Below, piece by piece: positions 1 through 6,979 of a stretch of DNA of 15,684 nucleotides. Made by a program: the position numbers and the translations under genes. The DNA is taken from assembly GCA_016844425.1 (NCBI GenBank), contig JAERML010000017.1, forward strand, positions 1 through 15,684. Reading direction: 5' to 3'. The notes under the pieces were generated by a model. It worked only from the letters and a program-made list of their open reading frames with translations. It was not told the origin of the DNA and did no database searches. Within the stretch, counting starts at the first letter, position 1; every line of letters starts with the position of its first letter. The stretch comes from Bacteroidota bacterium. Its GTDB lineage: Bacteria; Bacteroidota; UBA10030; UBA6906.

Positions 1-1
1 A

Positions 2-832
2 CTGACGATGGAGAAGCTTGAGTTGAGCAATGTCAAGAGTACGATGCGAATTGCTGATGGTGTCATCACGATGCGGGATTTCACGTGTACCACGTTTGGC
101 GGTTCGGTTGCAACCCGCGGAACGGTCAATATGCGGCAACCGGATCGGCCGGTGTTCGACCTGGCGCTTGACTTGAACGGCCTTGATGCGCACGCGCTCC
201 TGCCGAAGTTCACATCCTTTGGCAGTCGGATGTTCGGGACACTGACGATGACGACGACCCTGAAGGGCGCTCTTAATGATACACTCGGCCTTATCCCCCA
301 GGCGCTGCAGGGTCAAGGGAATGTGCAGGTCGCAAGCGGGAAATTGACCGGTGTAAAGACCAATGCTGCAATTGCGAGTCTCCTCAATCTTCCCGACCTC
401 GACGAGATCAACTTCAAAGATTGGGCACAGTCGTTCACGATCAGCGATGGCCGGATGTTCATCAAGGACCTGAAGATTTCCGCACTCGGGGCAGACTATT
501 TGGTACAGGGTTCACAGGGTCTCGATGGCACGCTTGATCTCACGATGTCGATGCTTCTGTCCGAAAAAACATCGACGAAAGTGACGGTCCCCGGCTTCGC
601 GGGTGAAGCGGTAAAACTCTTCAAAGATGAATCCACCGGCAGAGTACGGCTGAACCTTGTCGTTGGCGGCACGACGGAAAACCCCAAAGTGGCGCTCGAC
701 ACGCGTGAAGCCCAACAGAGAGCGCAGGATCTTGTAAAGCAGAAGGTGGCGGACGAAGCAAAAAAACTGGAAGACCAGGCAAAGAAAAAAGGGGAGGAGC
801 TTCTGAAGGGTCTGTTTAAGAAAAAGAAGTAG
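2..832 (+). CDS. AsmA-like C-terminal domain protein (5' end outside window)
   Basis: This is the C-terminal part of a large envelope protein of the AsmA/YhdP-like type. The frame is open to the left edge, and the first in-window ATG (position 8) is probably internal, since AsmA-like proteins usually run to several hundred residues. What is visible is a repetitive beta-rich pattern of alternating hydrophobic and polar residues, with phrases such as GTLTMTT, LNLPDLDEINFKDW and the DGxMFIKDL turn that are typical of the AsmA C-terminal region. The last 40 or so residues are a charged K/E/Q-rich helical tail ending in a run of lysines. Family members are inner-membrane-anchored periplasmic proteins linked to outer-membrane assembly or lipid transport; the role here is inferred. 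The next gene begins only 6 bp after the stop, so the two are probably cotranscribed. Confidence 0.75.
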   Translation: MTMEKLELSNVKSTMRIADGVITMRDFTCTTFGGSVATRGTVNMRQPDRPVFDLALDLNGLDAHALLPKFTSFGSRMFGTLTMTTTLKGALNDTLGLIPQALQGQGNVQVASGKLTGVKTNAAIASLLNLPDLDEINFKDWAQSFTISDGRMFIKDLKISALGADYLVQGSQGLDGTLDLTMSMLLSEKTSTKVTVPGFAGEAVKLFKDESTGRVRLNLVVGGTTENPKVALDTREAQQRAQDLVKQKVADEAKKLEDQAKKKGEELLKGLFKKKK

Positions 833-838
833 CGTCCG

Positions 839-1633
839 GTGAACGCCCGCGCAATTGCTCCCCTCCGACCGAAGAAATCGCTCGGACAGAATTTTCTACG
901 TGATGAGAACATCGCTCGGAAGATCGTTGCTGCCGTTGCTCCAAAAACGACTGATGTGGTGGTGGAGATCGGACCTGGCGAAGGGGCCTTGACGAAGTAC
1001 CTCGTCACAGCGGTACGCCGTCTTGTGGTTGTGGACTTGGATGAACGTGTCATCCAAAGGCTTGCGCGGCAGTTTCCCGCAGAACGGATGCAGGTGGTGC
1101 ACGGGGATTTCCTGGAAACTGATCTTGACGCGCTGGCTCTCGCAGCGGGGGCAGACCTTCGCATAGTGGGAAACATCCCCTACAACATTACCAGTCCCAT
1201 TCTCTTCCACCTGCTGGACCACCGCGCGCACGTCCACGATGTGACGATGATGATGCAGCGGGAAGTGGCGAGGCGACTGGTGGCAGGCCCGCGCACCAAA
1301 GAGTATGGCATTCTCTCGGTGTTCACGCAGCTCTTCAGCGATGCAACACACCTGTTTGATGTTCCGCCCACAGTGTTCTACCCGAAGCCAGACGTGACCT
1401 CCTCGGTAATACAGTTGCAGATGCGTCTCATCCCCAGATACCCGCTTCGTGATGAGGGCACGTTCAGGCGGATGGTGCGCACCGTTTTCGGAAAACGACG
1501 GAAGATGCTGCGGAACACGCTCAAGGAGTTCGTCGAAAAGGAAGGCCTGACACTCCCTAAGGGGTTCGACCTCGAACAACGCCCGGAAGACCTCACGGTG
1601 GCGCAACTGGCTGCGTTGAGCAATGCGCTCTGA
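839..1633 (+). CDS. rsmA: 16S rRNA (adenine(1518)-N(6)/adenine(1519)-N(6))-dimethyltransferase
   Basis: RsmA/KsgA uses S-adenosylmethionine to dimethylate two adjacent adenines in the 3'-terminal hairpin of 16S rRNA, a late step in 30S maturation in the cytoplasm. At 264 residues it has the usual family length. Visible motifs are GQNFL at 16-20, the SAM-binding motif EIGPGEGALT at 43-52, acidic VDLDE at about 65-69, the catalytic NIPYNI at 112-117, MMMQREVA at 138-145 and the family's C-terminal FGKRRKMLRNTL at about 217-228. The start is GTG; an in-frame stop (that of the AsmA-like gene) lies 6 bp upstream, so no earlier start is possible, and the residues before PKKSLGQNFL match the family's usual short N-terminus. 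No strong Shine-Dalgarno is seen, so coupling to the upstream gene is likely. Confidence 0.97.
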   Translation: MNARAIAPLRPKKSLGQNFLRDENIARKIVAAVAPKTTDVVVEIGPGEGALTKYLVTAVRRLVVVDLDERVIQRLARQFPAERMQVVHGDFLETDLDALALAAGADLRIVGNIPYNITSPILFHLLDHRAHVHDVTMMMQREVARRLVAGPRTKEYGILSVFTQLFSDATHLFDVPPTVFYPKPDVTSSVIQLQMRLIPRYPLRDEGTFRRMVRTVFGKRRKMLRNTLKEFVEKEGLTLPKGFDLEQRPEDLTVAQLAALSNAL

Positions 1634-1666
1634 AGTGTGCGCTTGTCCGAGAACGCCGAGACGATC

Positions 1667-3073
1667 ATGACAGAAGAAAACAAGCGGGAAATTTCGGAAC
1701 AGGATCATCACCCCGGGTATGTGCTCGAGGTCGATGAGGAACTTCTGGCGGATATCGTCGACTTGATCCGCACAGGGGCGCGCAATGATCTCAAGAACAT
1801 CATTGCCGATCTCCATCCTGCCGACATAGCGGCCATTCTGAACCGGCTCGACCCTACCGATGCACCATTTTTCTTCTCTCTGATCCCCGAGGAGAGTGTC
1901 GGCGACGTTATCGTCGAGATGAATGACGCGCAACGGTCACTTGTTCTGGGGGAGATGTCTCACACTCGGATCTCCGAGCTTGTCGGGGAAATGGACTCGG
2001 ACGAGGCGATTGACGTTGTTCGTGATCTCCCGGAAAAGGTTGCCCGGCGCGTGCTTGATACCCTTGAACTGCCTGCCGCGAAGGAATTAAAGGACCTCCT
2101 GCAATACGCTCCAGGTACCGCAGGCGGTGTCATGGGAAAGGAAATCGCCGTTGCGCATCGCAAGGACACAGTCAAGAAAGCCATCCAGATCATAAGGAGA
2201 CTTGCGAAGGAGACGGATCGAATCTACAACCTGTATGTTGTGGATGATGAAAGGGTGCTTCGTGGCGTCATTCCTATCGAGCGTCTTCTTCTTCATCCGC
2301 CCGCCAGGCGACTCTACAAGATCATGCGCGAAGATGTTATCAGTGTGAAGGCAGAGGTGGATCAGGAGGAGGTGGCGCAAATTTTCAAGAAATACAACCT
2401 CGTCTCCGTTCCGGTAGTGGATGAACAGAATGAGATCCTCGGCCACATCACTGCGGATGATATTGTCGAAGTAATGGAGGAGGAAGCATCTGAGGATATC
2501 TACAAGATGATGGGTAGTGACGCGGCGGAAATGGAGAGAAAATCCCCGCTCCAAATTGCCCGTATGCGTATTCCGTGGCTCCTCGCGACTATGGCCGTGT
2601 CGTTGATCTCGGGAATCGTGGTGTCGCTGTTCGACGAGACCCTGAGCAAGGTGATCCTGCTTGCGAGTTTCATGCCGGTTATCTCGGCCATTTCCGGCAA
2701 CGTAGGGTTGCAGGCAGCAGCGATCATCGTGCGCGGGTTGGCGACCGGCCAGGTTGCCCTCTCCGACTGGCGTCGTGCGTGGTGGCGCGAGATCCGGACT
2801 GTACTCTTGATGGCCGGTGTGTGTGGCGCGACTCTTGGCACAATTGCCGCGCTCTGGGCGCACCACTGGCCATTCGGCATGGTGGTCGGTGTATCGATGT
2901 TCGCCTCCATGTCGACGGCGGGAACCATGGGGACACTGATCCCGCTTGTCTCGAAACGGCTCGGGTTCGATCCCGCGGTGACCGCAGGGCCGTTTGAAAC
3001 CACATTTCAGGATATTGTCGGGTTCGGCATTTTCCTGGGTCTCTCCACCGTTCTCCTCCACTTCATCCAATAG
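1667..3073 (+). CDS. mgtE: Magnesium transporter MgtE
   Basis: MgtE is a homodimeric inner-membrane Mg2+ channel gated by its cytoplasmic domains. From the ATG at 1667 it is 468 residues, close to the family norm. The order is a helical MgtE_N domain (about 20-145, with HPADIAAILNRL and LPEKVARRVL repeats), a YAPGTAGGVM linker, two CBS domains (about 145-205 and 210-270; the second contains LVSVPVVDEQ and ITADDIVEV), then a plug helix and about five membrane segments (about 300-465). The channel motif SGNVGLQ is at about 343-349, and the aspartate in TFQDIVGF near 439 is probably the equivalent of the selectivity Asp of Thermus MgtE. A GTG at 1637 could add 10 residues; the ATG is preferred because the extension does not resemble the family. 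It follows rsmA by 33 bp and is probably in the same operon. Confidence 0.95.
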   Translation: MTEENKREISEQDHHPGYVLEVDEELLADIVDLIRTGARNDLKNIIADLHPADIAAILNRLDPTDAPFFFSLIPEESVGDVIVEMNDAQRSLVLGEMSHTRISELVGEMDSDEAIDVVRDLPEKVARRVLDTLELPAAKELKDLLQYAPGTAGGVMGKEIAVAHRKDTVKKAIQIIRRLAKETDRIYNLYVVDDERVLRGVIPIERLLLHPPARRLYKIMREDVISVKAEVDQEEVAQIFKKYNLVSVPVVDEQNEILGHITADDIVEVMEEEASEDIYKMMGSDAAEMERKSPLQIARMRIPWLLATMAVSLISGIVVSLFDETLSKVILLASFMPVISAISGNVGLQAAAIIVRGLATGQVALSDWRRAWWREIRTVLLMAGVCGATLGTIAALWAHHWPFGMVVGVSMFASMSTAGTMGTLIPLVSKRLGFDPAVTAGPFETTFQDIVGFGIFLGLSTVLLHFIQ

Positions 3074-3086
3074 CAGCGACGCCCGC

Positions 3087-4043
3087 ATGGATTTCCGGAA
3101 GGTGACTGTCTATCTGCACTCTGCCGATGTACTTGTGATTGGTTATCTAACACTTCTCTCGCTGATCAACCTGGTATTTGCCGCACGGATCCCGCAATGG
3201 CTGAACCTCGTGGTGATCAATTGCACACTCACAGTGGCAGTCTGCATCCTCGGGTATCTGCGGCATACAACCGGTTCCCGTCTTCTATCATACGTCCACG
3301 ACTGGTACATGGCTCCGGCGGTCTTCCTTCTATTCAAGGAACTCTACTTCATGATCAAGCCACTTCATTTCGGGCGCGATTATGATGATCTTTTGATTGC
3401 GATCGACCGGTGGTTGTTTGGCGTGAACCCCACCGAGTGGTTCATGCAATATGCGAATCCATGGATGACAGAAATCCTGCAGATTGCCTACACCTCGTTC
3501 TATTTTCTCTTTCTCATTCTCGGATATGAATTGTACCGTCGGCACAACTTGGATCTTTTTCACTACTTCATGTTCACATGTGTGTATGGATTCTTTCTCT
3601 CATATGTCGGCTATTTCTTCCTTCCTGCCATCGGGCCACGCTTCACGCTGCATGACTTCAGCGCGCTGGATACCGACCTCCCCGGGGTGCTGCTGACCCC
3701 GTATCTCCGGTGGTTCGTCAATGCCGGCGGGTCAGTTCCGATGGGTGTGCCGAACGAGGTAGCCATTGCAGGCACTCAACGCGACGTGTTTCCCAGCGGC
3801 CACACCATGATGACCCTTGTGCTCATGTACCTGAGTGCGAAACTGCGTGCGAAGGTCCGCTTCTTGATCTACATTGTGGGAATACTCCTGGTCGTAGCAA
3901 CGGTCTACCAACGGTATCACTACGTCGTCGACCTTTTCGCCGGTGCCCTGTGCATGGTCATGTGTGTTTTTACCTCCCGGCGATTGTACGAGTCTACAAA
4001 GACACGTATGGAAACGATTTCCCCCTGCCTGAAATTCCCTTGA
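3087..4043 (+). CDS. PAP2-superfamily membrane protein, Aur1/inositolphosphotransferase-like
   Basis: This is a 318-residue polytopic membrane protein with six or so hydrophobic segments. It carries the two histidine motifs of the PAP2 phosphatase superfamily: PSGH at 236-239 and YQRYHYVVD ending at D282 (R276, H278, D282). Instead of the classical KX6RP first motif it has PAIGPRF (GPR at 183-185), which is the pattern of the Aur1/Ipt1-like branch (PAP2_3). Such proteins transfer or hydrolyse phospho-headgroups at the outer face of the inner membrane; the substrate cannot be read from sequence. ATG 3087 is preferred over an upstream frame extension at 2994 that overlaps mgtE and is not hydrophobic in the family manner. 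It starts 13 bp after mgtE, with no clear Shine-Dalgarno. Its stop codon overlaps the proposed -35 box of the next operon. Confidence 0.85.
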   Translation: MDFRKVTVYLHSADVLVIGYLTLLSLINLVFAARIPQWLNLVVINCTLTVAVCILGYLRHTTGSRLLSYVHDWYMAPAVFLLFKELYFMIKPLHFGRDYDDLLIAIDRWLFGVNPTEWFMQYANPWMTEILQIAYTSFYFLFLILGYELYRRHNLDLFHYFMFTCVYGFFLSYVGYFFLPAIGPRFTLHDFSALDTDLPGVLLTPYLRWFVNAGGSVPMGVPNEVAIAGTQRDVFPSGHTMMTLVLMYLSAKLRAKVRFLIYIVGILLVVATVYQRYHYVVDLFAGALCMVMCVFTSRRLYESTKTRMETISPCLKFP

Positions 4044-4068
4044 TTGTTTGCGCCAACGCTCCTATATT
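4040..4068 (+). promoter_or_regulatory. Predicted promoter of the metal-resistance operon
   Basis: TTGATT (4040-4045) and TATATT (4063-4068) are separated by exactly 17 bp, a good sigma-70-like pair. The -35 box overlaps the stop codon of the upstream PAP2 gene. Transcription would start around 4075, inside the palindrome that follows, as expected for a repressed metal-sensor promoter. Prediction from sequence only. Confidence 0.5.
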
Positions 4069-4070
4069 GG

Positions 4071-4096
4071 AACAGTTGAATAGATATTCAATTGTT
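4071..4096 (+). promoter_or_regulatory. ArsR/SmtB-type operator palindrome
   Basis: The arms AACAGTTGAAT (4071-4081) and ATTCAATTGTT (4086-4096) form an inverted repeat matching at 10 of 11 positions around the centre AGAT. The core TTGAAT-N4-ATTCAA resembles the TGAA...TTCA operators of the SmtB/CzrA/ArsR family. It lies just downstream of the predicted -10 box and 10 bp before the repressor's ATG, so a bound repressor would block initiation of its own operon. Confidence 0.7.
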
Positions 4097-4106
4097 GAGG
4101 ATCGCA

Positions 4107-4466
4107 ATGAAAACCAAGAACCTTGCAGAAGCTGTCACATTTGTGCACCGGGAGAATGCCACCGCTGCGCGGAAAGCCATCTATGACGAGGACACACTCC
4201 TTGGCCTGAGCGAGACATTCAAAGTGCTGGGCGATGTCACACGCCTGAAAATATGTCTGGCCCTGTCACGAAGTGAATTGTGTGTCGGTGATATTGCCGG
4301 ACTTCTTCTCCTGTCTGATTCGGCCGTCTCACACCAGCTTCGCACCATGAAAACCATGCGCCTGGTGAAGTATCGGAAAGAAGGGAAGATGACCTATTAC
4401 ATGCTGGATGATGAGCACATCGAAGATCTCATCCGTCTCGGTGTGAGACATGTCTCGGAGTATTGA
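4107..4466 (+). CDS. ArsR/SmtB-family metal-sensing transcriptional repressor
   Basis: A 119-residue winged-helix repressor that should release DNA on binding metal and so induce the ATPase downstream. The helix-turn-helix is ELCVGDIAGLLLLSDSAVSHQL followed by the basic wing region KYRKEGKM. The C-terminal helix carries D102, H104, H115 and E118, the exact D-x-H-x10-H-x2-E spacing of the SmtB/CzrA alpha-5 site that binds Zn(II)/Co(II) across the dimer. The alpha-3 region has only a single Cys (ELCVG) where CadC/ArsR sensors have CxC, so an alpha-3N thiolate site looks incomplete. The ATG at 4107 is chosen because GAGG sits 6 bp upstream; a TTG at 4092 would fall in the operator. The ATPase gene starts 4 bp after the stop. 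Zn/Cd specificity is inferred from the site and the neighbour. Confidence 0.92.
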   Translation: MKTKNLAEAVTFVHRENATAARKAIYDEDTLLGLSETFKVLGDVTRLKICLALSRSELCVGDIAGLLLLSDSAVSHQLRTMKTMRLVKYRKEGKMTYYMLDDEHIEDLIRLGVRHVSEY

Positions 4467-4470
4467 TCCT

Positions 4471-4884
4471 ATGGAATCAACAGAGACAGATAGCACACGA
4501 CGGCAAACGACCTCACTCTTTGTTTCGGGAGTCTGCTGCTCGACGGAGGAGGCAACGCTCCGGAAGATACTGGACACCGCCATCGGTCGAAAGCAGTATA
4601 CATTTAACCTGGTGACATGTGAGCTTGCCATTGCGCGGGAGGTGCCCGAGAGAAATGTGAAAAGCCTGCTACGCCGGGCAGGGTTCGATGCGCGCAGCAA
4701 GCAGGAGTTGGTGGCAGAAGAACCCTTCTGGAAACGGCATGGCGACGGCCTTCGTGCTGTCGTCGCAGGTATTCTGACAGCTGTGAGCCTGGTTGTTGAG
4801 GTGGCGGGCTTTCCCGCCTGGTTGGTGAGGTGGCGGGCTTTCCCGAAATGTTCATCCGCAGTGCTTTGCTCGCGGCGATCCTGA
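4471..4884 (+). CDS. P1B-2 (Zn/Cd/Pb) ATPase, N-terminal fragment: metal-binding domain and first TM helix, frameshifted
   Basis: This is the 5' part of a heavy-metal-exporting P-type ATPase. Residues 14-75 or so form a heavy-metal-associated domain with GVCCSTEE (CC at 22-23, E26), a variant resembling the GICCxSE site of Zn-transporting ATPases rather than the usual CxxC. A hydrophobic helix follows (about 94-115, LRAVVAGILTAVSLVVEVAGF), preceded by FWKRHGDG. The frame is then lost in a 29-bp tandem duplication (4787-4845); the remaining tail (AWLVRWRAFPKCSS...) is out of frame and stops at 4884, giving 137 residues. ATG 4471 is preferred (GGAG 10 bp upstream, 4 bp after the repressor stop); ATG 4450 overlapping the repressor is the alternative. 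The product may be a membrane-anchored metal-binding fragment, or may be joined to the next frame by -1 frameshifting. Confidence 0.85.
   Translation: MESTETDSTRRQTTSLFVSGVCCSTEEATLRKILDTAIGRKQYTFNLVTCELAIAREVPERNVKSLLRRAGFDARSKQELVAEEPFWKRHGDGLRAVVAGILTAVSLVVEVAGFPAWLVRWRAFPKCSSAVLCSRRS
4787..4845 (+). repeat. 29-bp tandem direct duplication inside the metal ATPase gene
   Basis: Two adjacent 29-bp units (4787-4815 and 4816-4844, with identity extending one more base) differ at a single position, T4796 versus G4825. The sequence just outside does not match. As 29 is not a multiple of three, the duplication shifts the reading frame. Deleting one unit makes the coding frame continuous from the first transmembrane helix (VVEVAGFP) into EMFIRSALL of the catalytic part. 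Confidence 0.95.
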
Positions 4885-6638
4885 TTGGTGGAGCGAAGGT
4901 GTTTGCGAAAGCCTGGAAGGCGGCGGTCCGATTTTCGTTGGACATGAATGTCCTGATGTCGGTGGCGGTTCTTGGCGCATTGTTGATCGATCGGTGGAGT
5001 GAGGCGGCTGCGGTGATTGTGCTCTTTGCGGTTTCCCTGATGCTCGAATCCTATAGCGGAACACGAACAAAACGCGCAATCCGATCGTTGGTTGCTCTAT
5101 CCCCTACGCAGGCAAATGTGTTGCGATCGGAAGGAGAGGTTGTTGTTGCCGCAGAGAATGTCCGCATCGACGAGACGGTTGTCATTCGTCCGGGTGAGAG
5201 GGTGCCGCTCGATGGGGTGGTGGTGGAAGGAAGTTCGGAGACAAATGAGTCTCCCATTACGGGAGAGTCCACACCCGTGACGAAACGGTCGGGTGCCAGG
5301 GTCTTCGCGGGTTCCATTAACGGACGGGGTACAATGCGGGTCAGGGTTACCCGGCGATTCGAGGAGACCACACTGGCGCGGATTGTGCACGGAGTGCAGG
5401 ACGCGCAATTGCAGCGCGCACCAATTCAGAACTTTGTGGACAAGTTCGCCCGCATCTACACACCCGTAGTCCTTGGCATTGCAGTGCTGGTGGCCCTCGT
5501 GCCCCCCGTGATCTTCGCGCAACCGCTTATCGACTGGGTGTACCGCTCACTCGTGTTGCTGGTAATAGCCTGTCCCTGCGCCCTGGTTATCTCCACCCCC
5601 GTTACTATTGTCAGTGCCCTGACGTTTGCCGCGCGCCGTGGCATTCTGATCAAAGGAGGAATGCATCTCGAGACAGCCGGACGCGTCAACGCAGTGGCAT
5701 TCGACAAGACCGGGACACTCACAGAAGGGAAACCGGTCCTGACGGATATCATCCCGATGAACTCCCTCACACAGGATCGCGTTATCGAGTTAGTTGCTGC
5801 CATTGAAGACCGCTCCGAGCATCACCTTGCCTCGGCCCTTCTGGAAGAAGCATATCGAAGAGGGATCGACTTCTCAAGAATCCCGGTCGAGGATTTCGAG
5901 GCACTGCCAGGGAAAGGCGTCCGGGCGCACGTTGATGGCTCGACTTACTATCTTGGGAACCATGAATTGTGTGAAGAGCGCGGATATTGTTCTCCCGATG
6001 TCGAGCAGACTCTTGCCGAGCTTCACGAACAAGGAAAGACAGTGATCGTACTTGGCAAGAATAAGGAAGCCGTTGCCGTGCTGGCCATTCGCGACACTGC
6101 CCGGCAGCAGAGCAGACGTGCAGTGGATTCGTTGCGTGCAATGGGGTTCAAGGCACTGGTCATGCTCTCCGGTGACAACGAACGGGCGACCGAGCAGGTT
6201 TCGGGCGAATTGGGCCTCTCCGCAGCACGTGCACGCCTGCTTCCACAGGACAAGGTGAATGAAATTGTCGCGCTGAAAAAACAGTACGGGGCTGTGGCCA
6301 TGGTAGGAGATGGCATCAACGATACCCCGGCGCTTGCTGCAGCCTCTGTGGGAATTGCGATGGGTGTAAACGGCACAGACGCAGCCCTTGAAACGGCGGA
6401 CATTGTTTTGATGTCGGATGATCTCTCCCGCCTCCCGTTATTGTTCCGGCTCAGCCGCAAGGCGATGGCCATCATCAAGCAGAATGTTGCCATCGCCCTC
6501 GGACTGAAGCTGGTGTTTTTGTTCCTTAGTCTGACCGGTGTAGCGACTTTGTGGATGGCCGTTCTCGCCGATGATGGCGCAGCGCTTCTGGTTGTTCTCA
6601 ATGGTCTCCGGGTTCTTACTCTGAAGGAGGACCTGTGA
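4830..6638 (+). CDS. P1B-2 (Zn/Cd/Pb) ATPase, main catalytic and transport part (frameshifted from the N-terminal fragment)
   Basis: This frame encodes the rest of the metal-exporting ATPase, from the second transmembrane helix on. Counting from GTG 4830 (602 residues): the actuator loop TGES at 144-147, the membrane metal site CPC at 248-250, the phosphorylation site DKTGT at 292-296, SEHHLA at 329-334 where most P1B pumps have SEHPLA, the hinge GDGIND at 493-498, and the class-specific K560 and LADDGA (D581, D582) of P1B-2 Zn/Cd/Pb transporters. The GTG is only the first usable start in the frame and has no good Shine-Dalgarno; the frame is open back to 4800. The natural start is probably in the upstream fragment: removing one copy of the duplication gives one protein of 712 residues, a normal family length. 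No key catalytic residue is missing in this part. Confidence 0.9.
   Translation: MAGFPEMFIRSALLAAILIGGAKVFAKAWKAAVRFSLDMNVLMSVAVLGALLIDRWSEAAAVIVLFAVSLMLESYSGTRTKRAIRSLVALSPTQANVLRSEGEVVVAAENVRIDETVVIRPGERVPLDGVVVEGSSETNESPITGESTPVTKRSGARVFAGSINGRGTMRVRVTRRFEETTLARIVHGVQDAQLQRAPIQNFVDKFARIYTPVVLGIAVLVALVPPVIFAQPLIDWVYRSLVLLVIACPCALVISTPVTIVSALTFAARRGILIKGGMHLETAGRVNAVAFDKTGTLTEGKPVLTDIIPMNSLTQDRVIELVAAIEDRSEHHLASALLEEAYRRGIDFSRIPVEDFEALPGKGVRAHVDGSTYYLGNHELCEERGYCSPDVEQTLAELHEQGKTVIVLGKNKEAVAVLAIRDTARQQSRRAVDSLRAMGFKALVMLSGDNERATEQVSGELGLSAARARLLPQDKVNEIVALKKQYGAVAMVGDGINDTPALAAASVGIAMGVNGTDAALETADIVLMSDDLSRLPLLFRLSRKAMAIIKQNVAIALGLKLVFLFLSLTGVATLWMAVLADDGAALLVVLNGLRVLTLKEDL
4839..4845 (+). 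other. Candidate -1 ribosomal frameshift heptamer T TTC CCG
   Basis: In the frame of the N-terminal ATPase fragment the codons read GCT TTC CCG AAA, so T-TTC-CCG fits the X XXY YYZ slippery pattern. A -1 slip gives TTT CCC GAA ATG, which is the frame of the catalytic part. The product would be 722 residues, carrying a 10-residue insertion relative to the unduplicated gene. No convincing stimulatory stem or pseudoknot was identified by eye, and TTTCCC is not among the strongest known slip sites, so this is only a possibility. Confidence 0.3.
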
Positions 6639-6955
6639 CGTTGCGAAGGCGACCTTCTCACATGGATGACATCGTTGCGGTTCTGAAAGACAACACCAAG
6701 GTCGAGCGCTTCTCTTCGGCCAGGGAGTTTCTCCGTCGGCACCTCATTCATCGCCGTGATATTCTAAACGGAAAGGACTTTCTGTTCTCCGGTCCATCCG
6801 ACGATATTCATGAAGCACTCAAAACCGTGGTTACCATCGAACATGAGGCCAGCCGGTTCCTCCAGTTTGACTATGTGCAGATTGATAATTACTTTCTCCT
6901 CAGGGTTGTTGCCGCGGCAGACTATCAGGATACAATAAGCTCCTATTTCGACTGA
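6635..6955 (+). CDS. Conserved-looking small protein of unknown function, coupled to the metal ATPase
   Basis: A 106-residue protein that I do not recognise. The GTG start overlaps the ATPase stop (GTGA) and has a strong AAGGAGG 4 bp upstream, so translation is coupled to the ATPase. An ATG at 6662 is a weaker alternative because no comparable Shine-Dalgarno precedes it. The protein appears soluble, with no signal peptide, membrane helix or cysteine. It has a basic N-terminus (LRRRPS, REFLRRHLIHRRD), several histidines, and a C-terminal half rich in aromatic and acidic residues (FLQFDYVQIDNYF, ending SSYFD). Position and coupling suggest a link with the metal-export cassette, but no function can be claimed. 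A TAnnTTTG promoter for the next operon follows closely. Confidence 0.7.
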   Translation: MTLRRRPSHMDDIVAVLKDNTKVERFSSAREFLRRHLIHRRDILNGKDFLFSGPSDDIHEALKTVVTIEHEASRFLQFDYVQIDNYFLLRVVAAADYQDTISSYFD

Positions 6956-6979
6956 GTACGTCTACTTCGGAATTTTCCG

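Noticed and set aside
896..1933. 345-codon minus-strand open frame opposite rsmA and mgtE
   Set aside because: It is antisense to two well-supported genes, contains no recognisable domain and has the His/Arg/Cys-rich composition of a shadow frame.
2087..3088. 333-codon minus-strand open frame opposite mgtE
   Set aside because: It is antisense to the MgtE coding region, with low-complexity His/Arg-rich content and no motifs.
3710..4186. 158-codon plus-strand open frame running across the PAP2 end and the repressor start
   Set aside because: It is out of frame with both supported genes, crosses the promoter/operator and is Arg/His/Cys-rich without motifs.
4815..4830. Start of the catalytic ATPase fragment at GTG 4830 as a true dedicated start
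   Set aside because: There is no separate Shine-Dalgarno at a suitable distance, and the GTG is simply the V of VVEVAGFP in the restored frame; it is kept only as a formal coordinate.
6023..6751. 242-codon minus-strand open frame opposite the ATPase
   Set aside because: Serine/arginine-rich shadow of the ATPase; it has no start context or domain.
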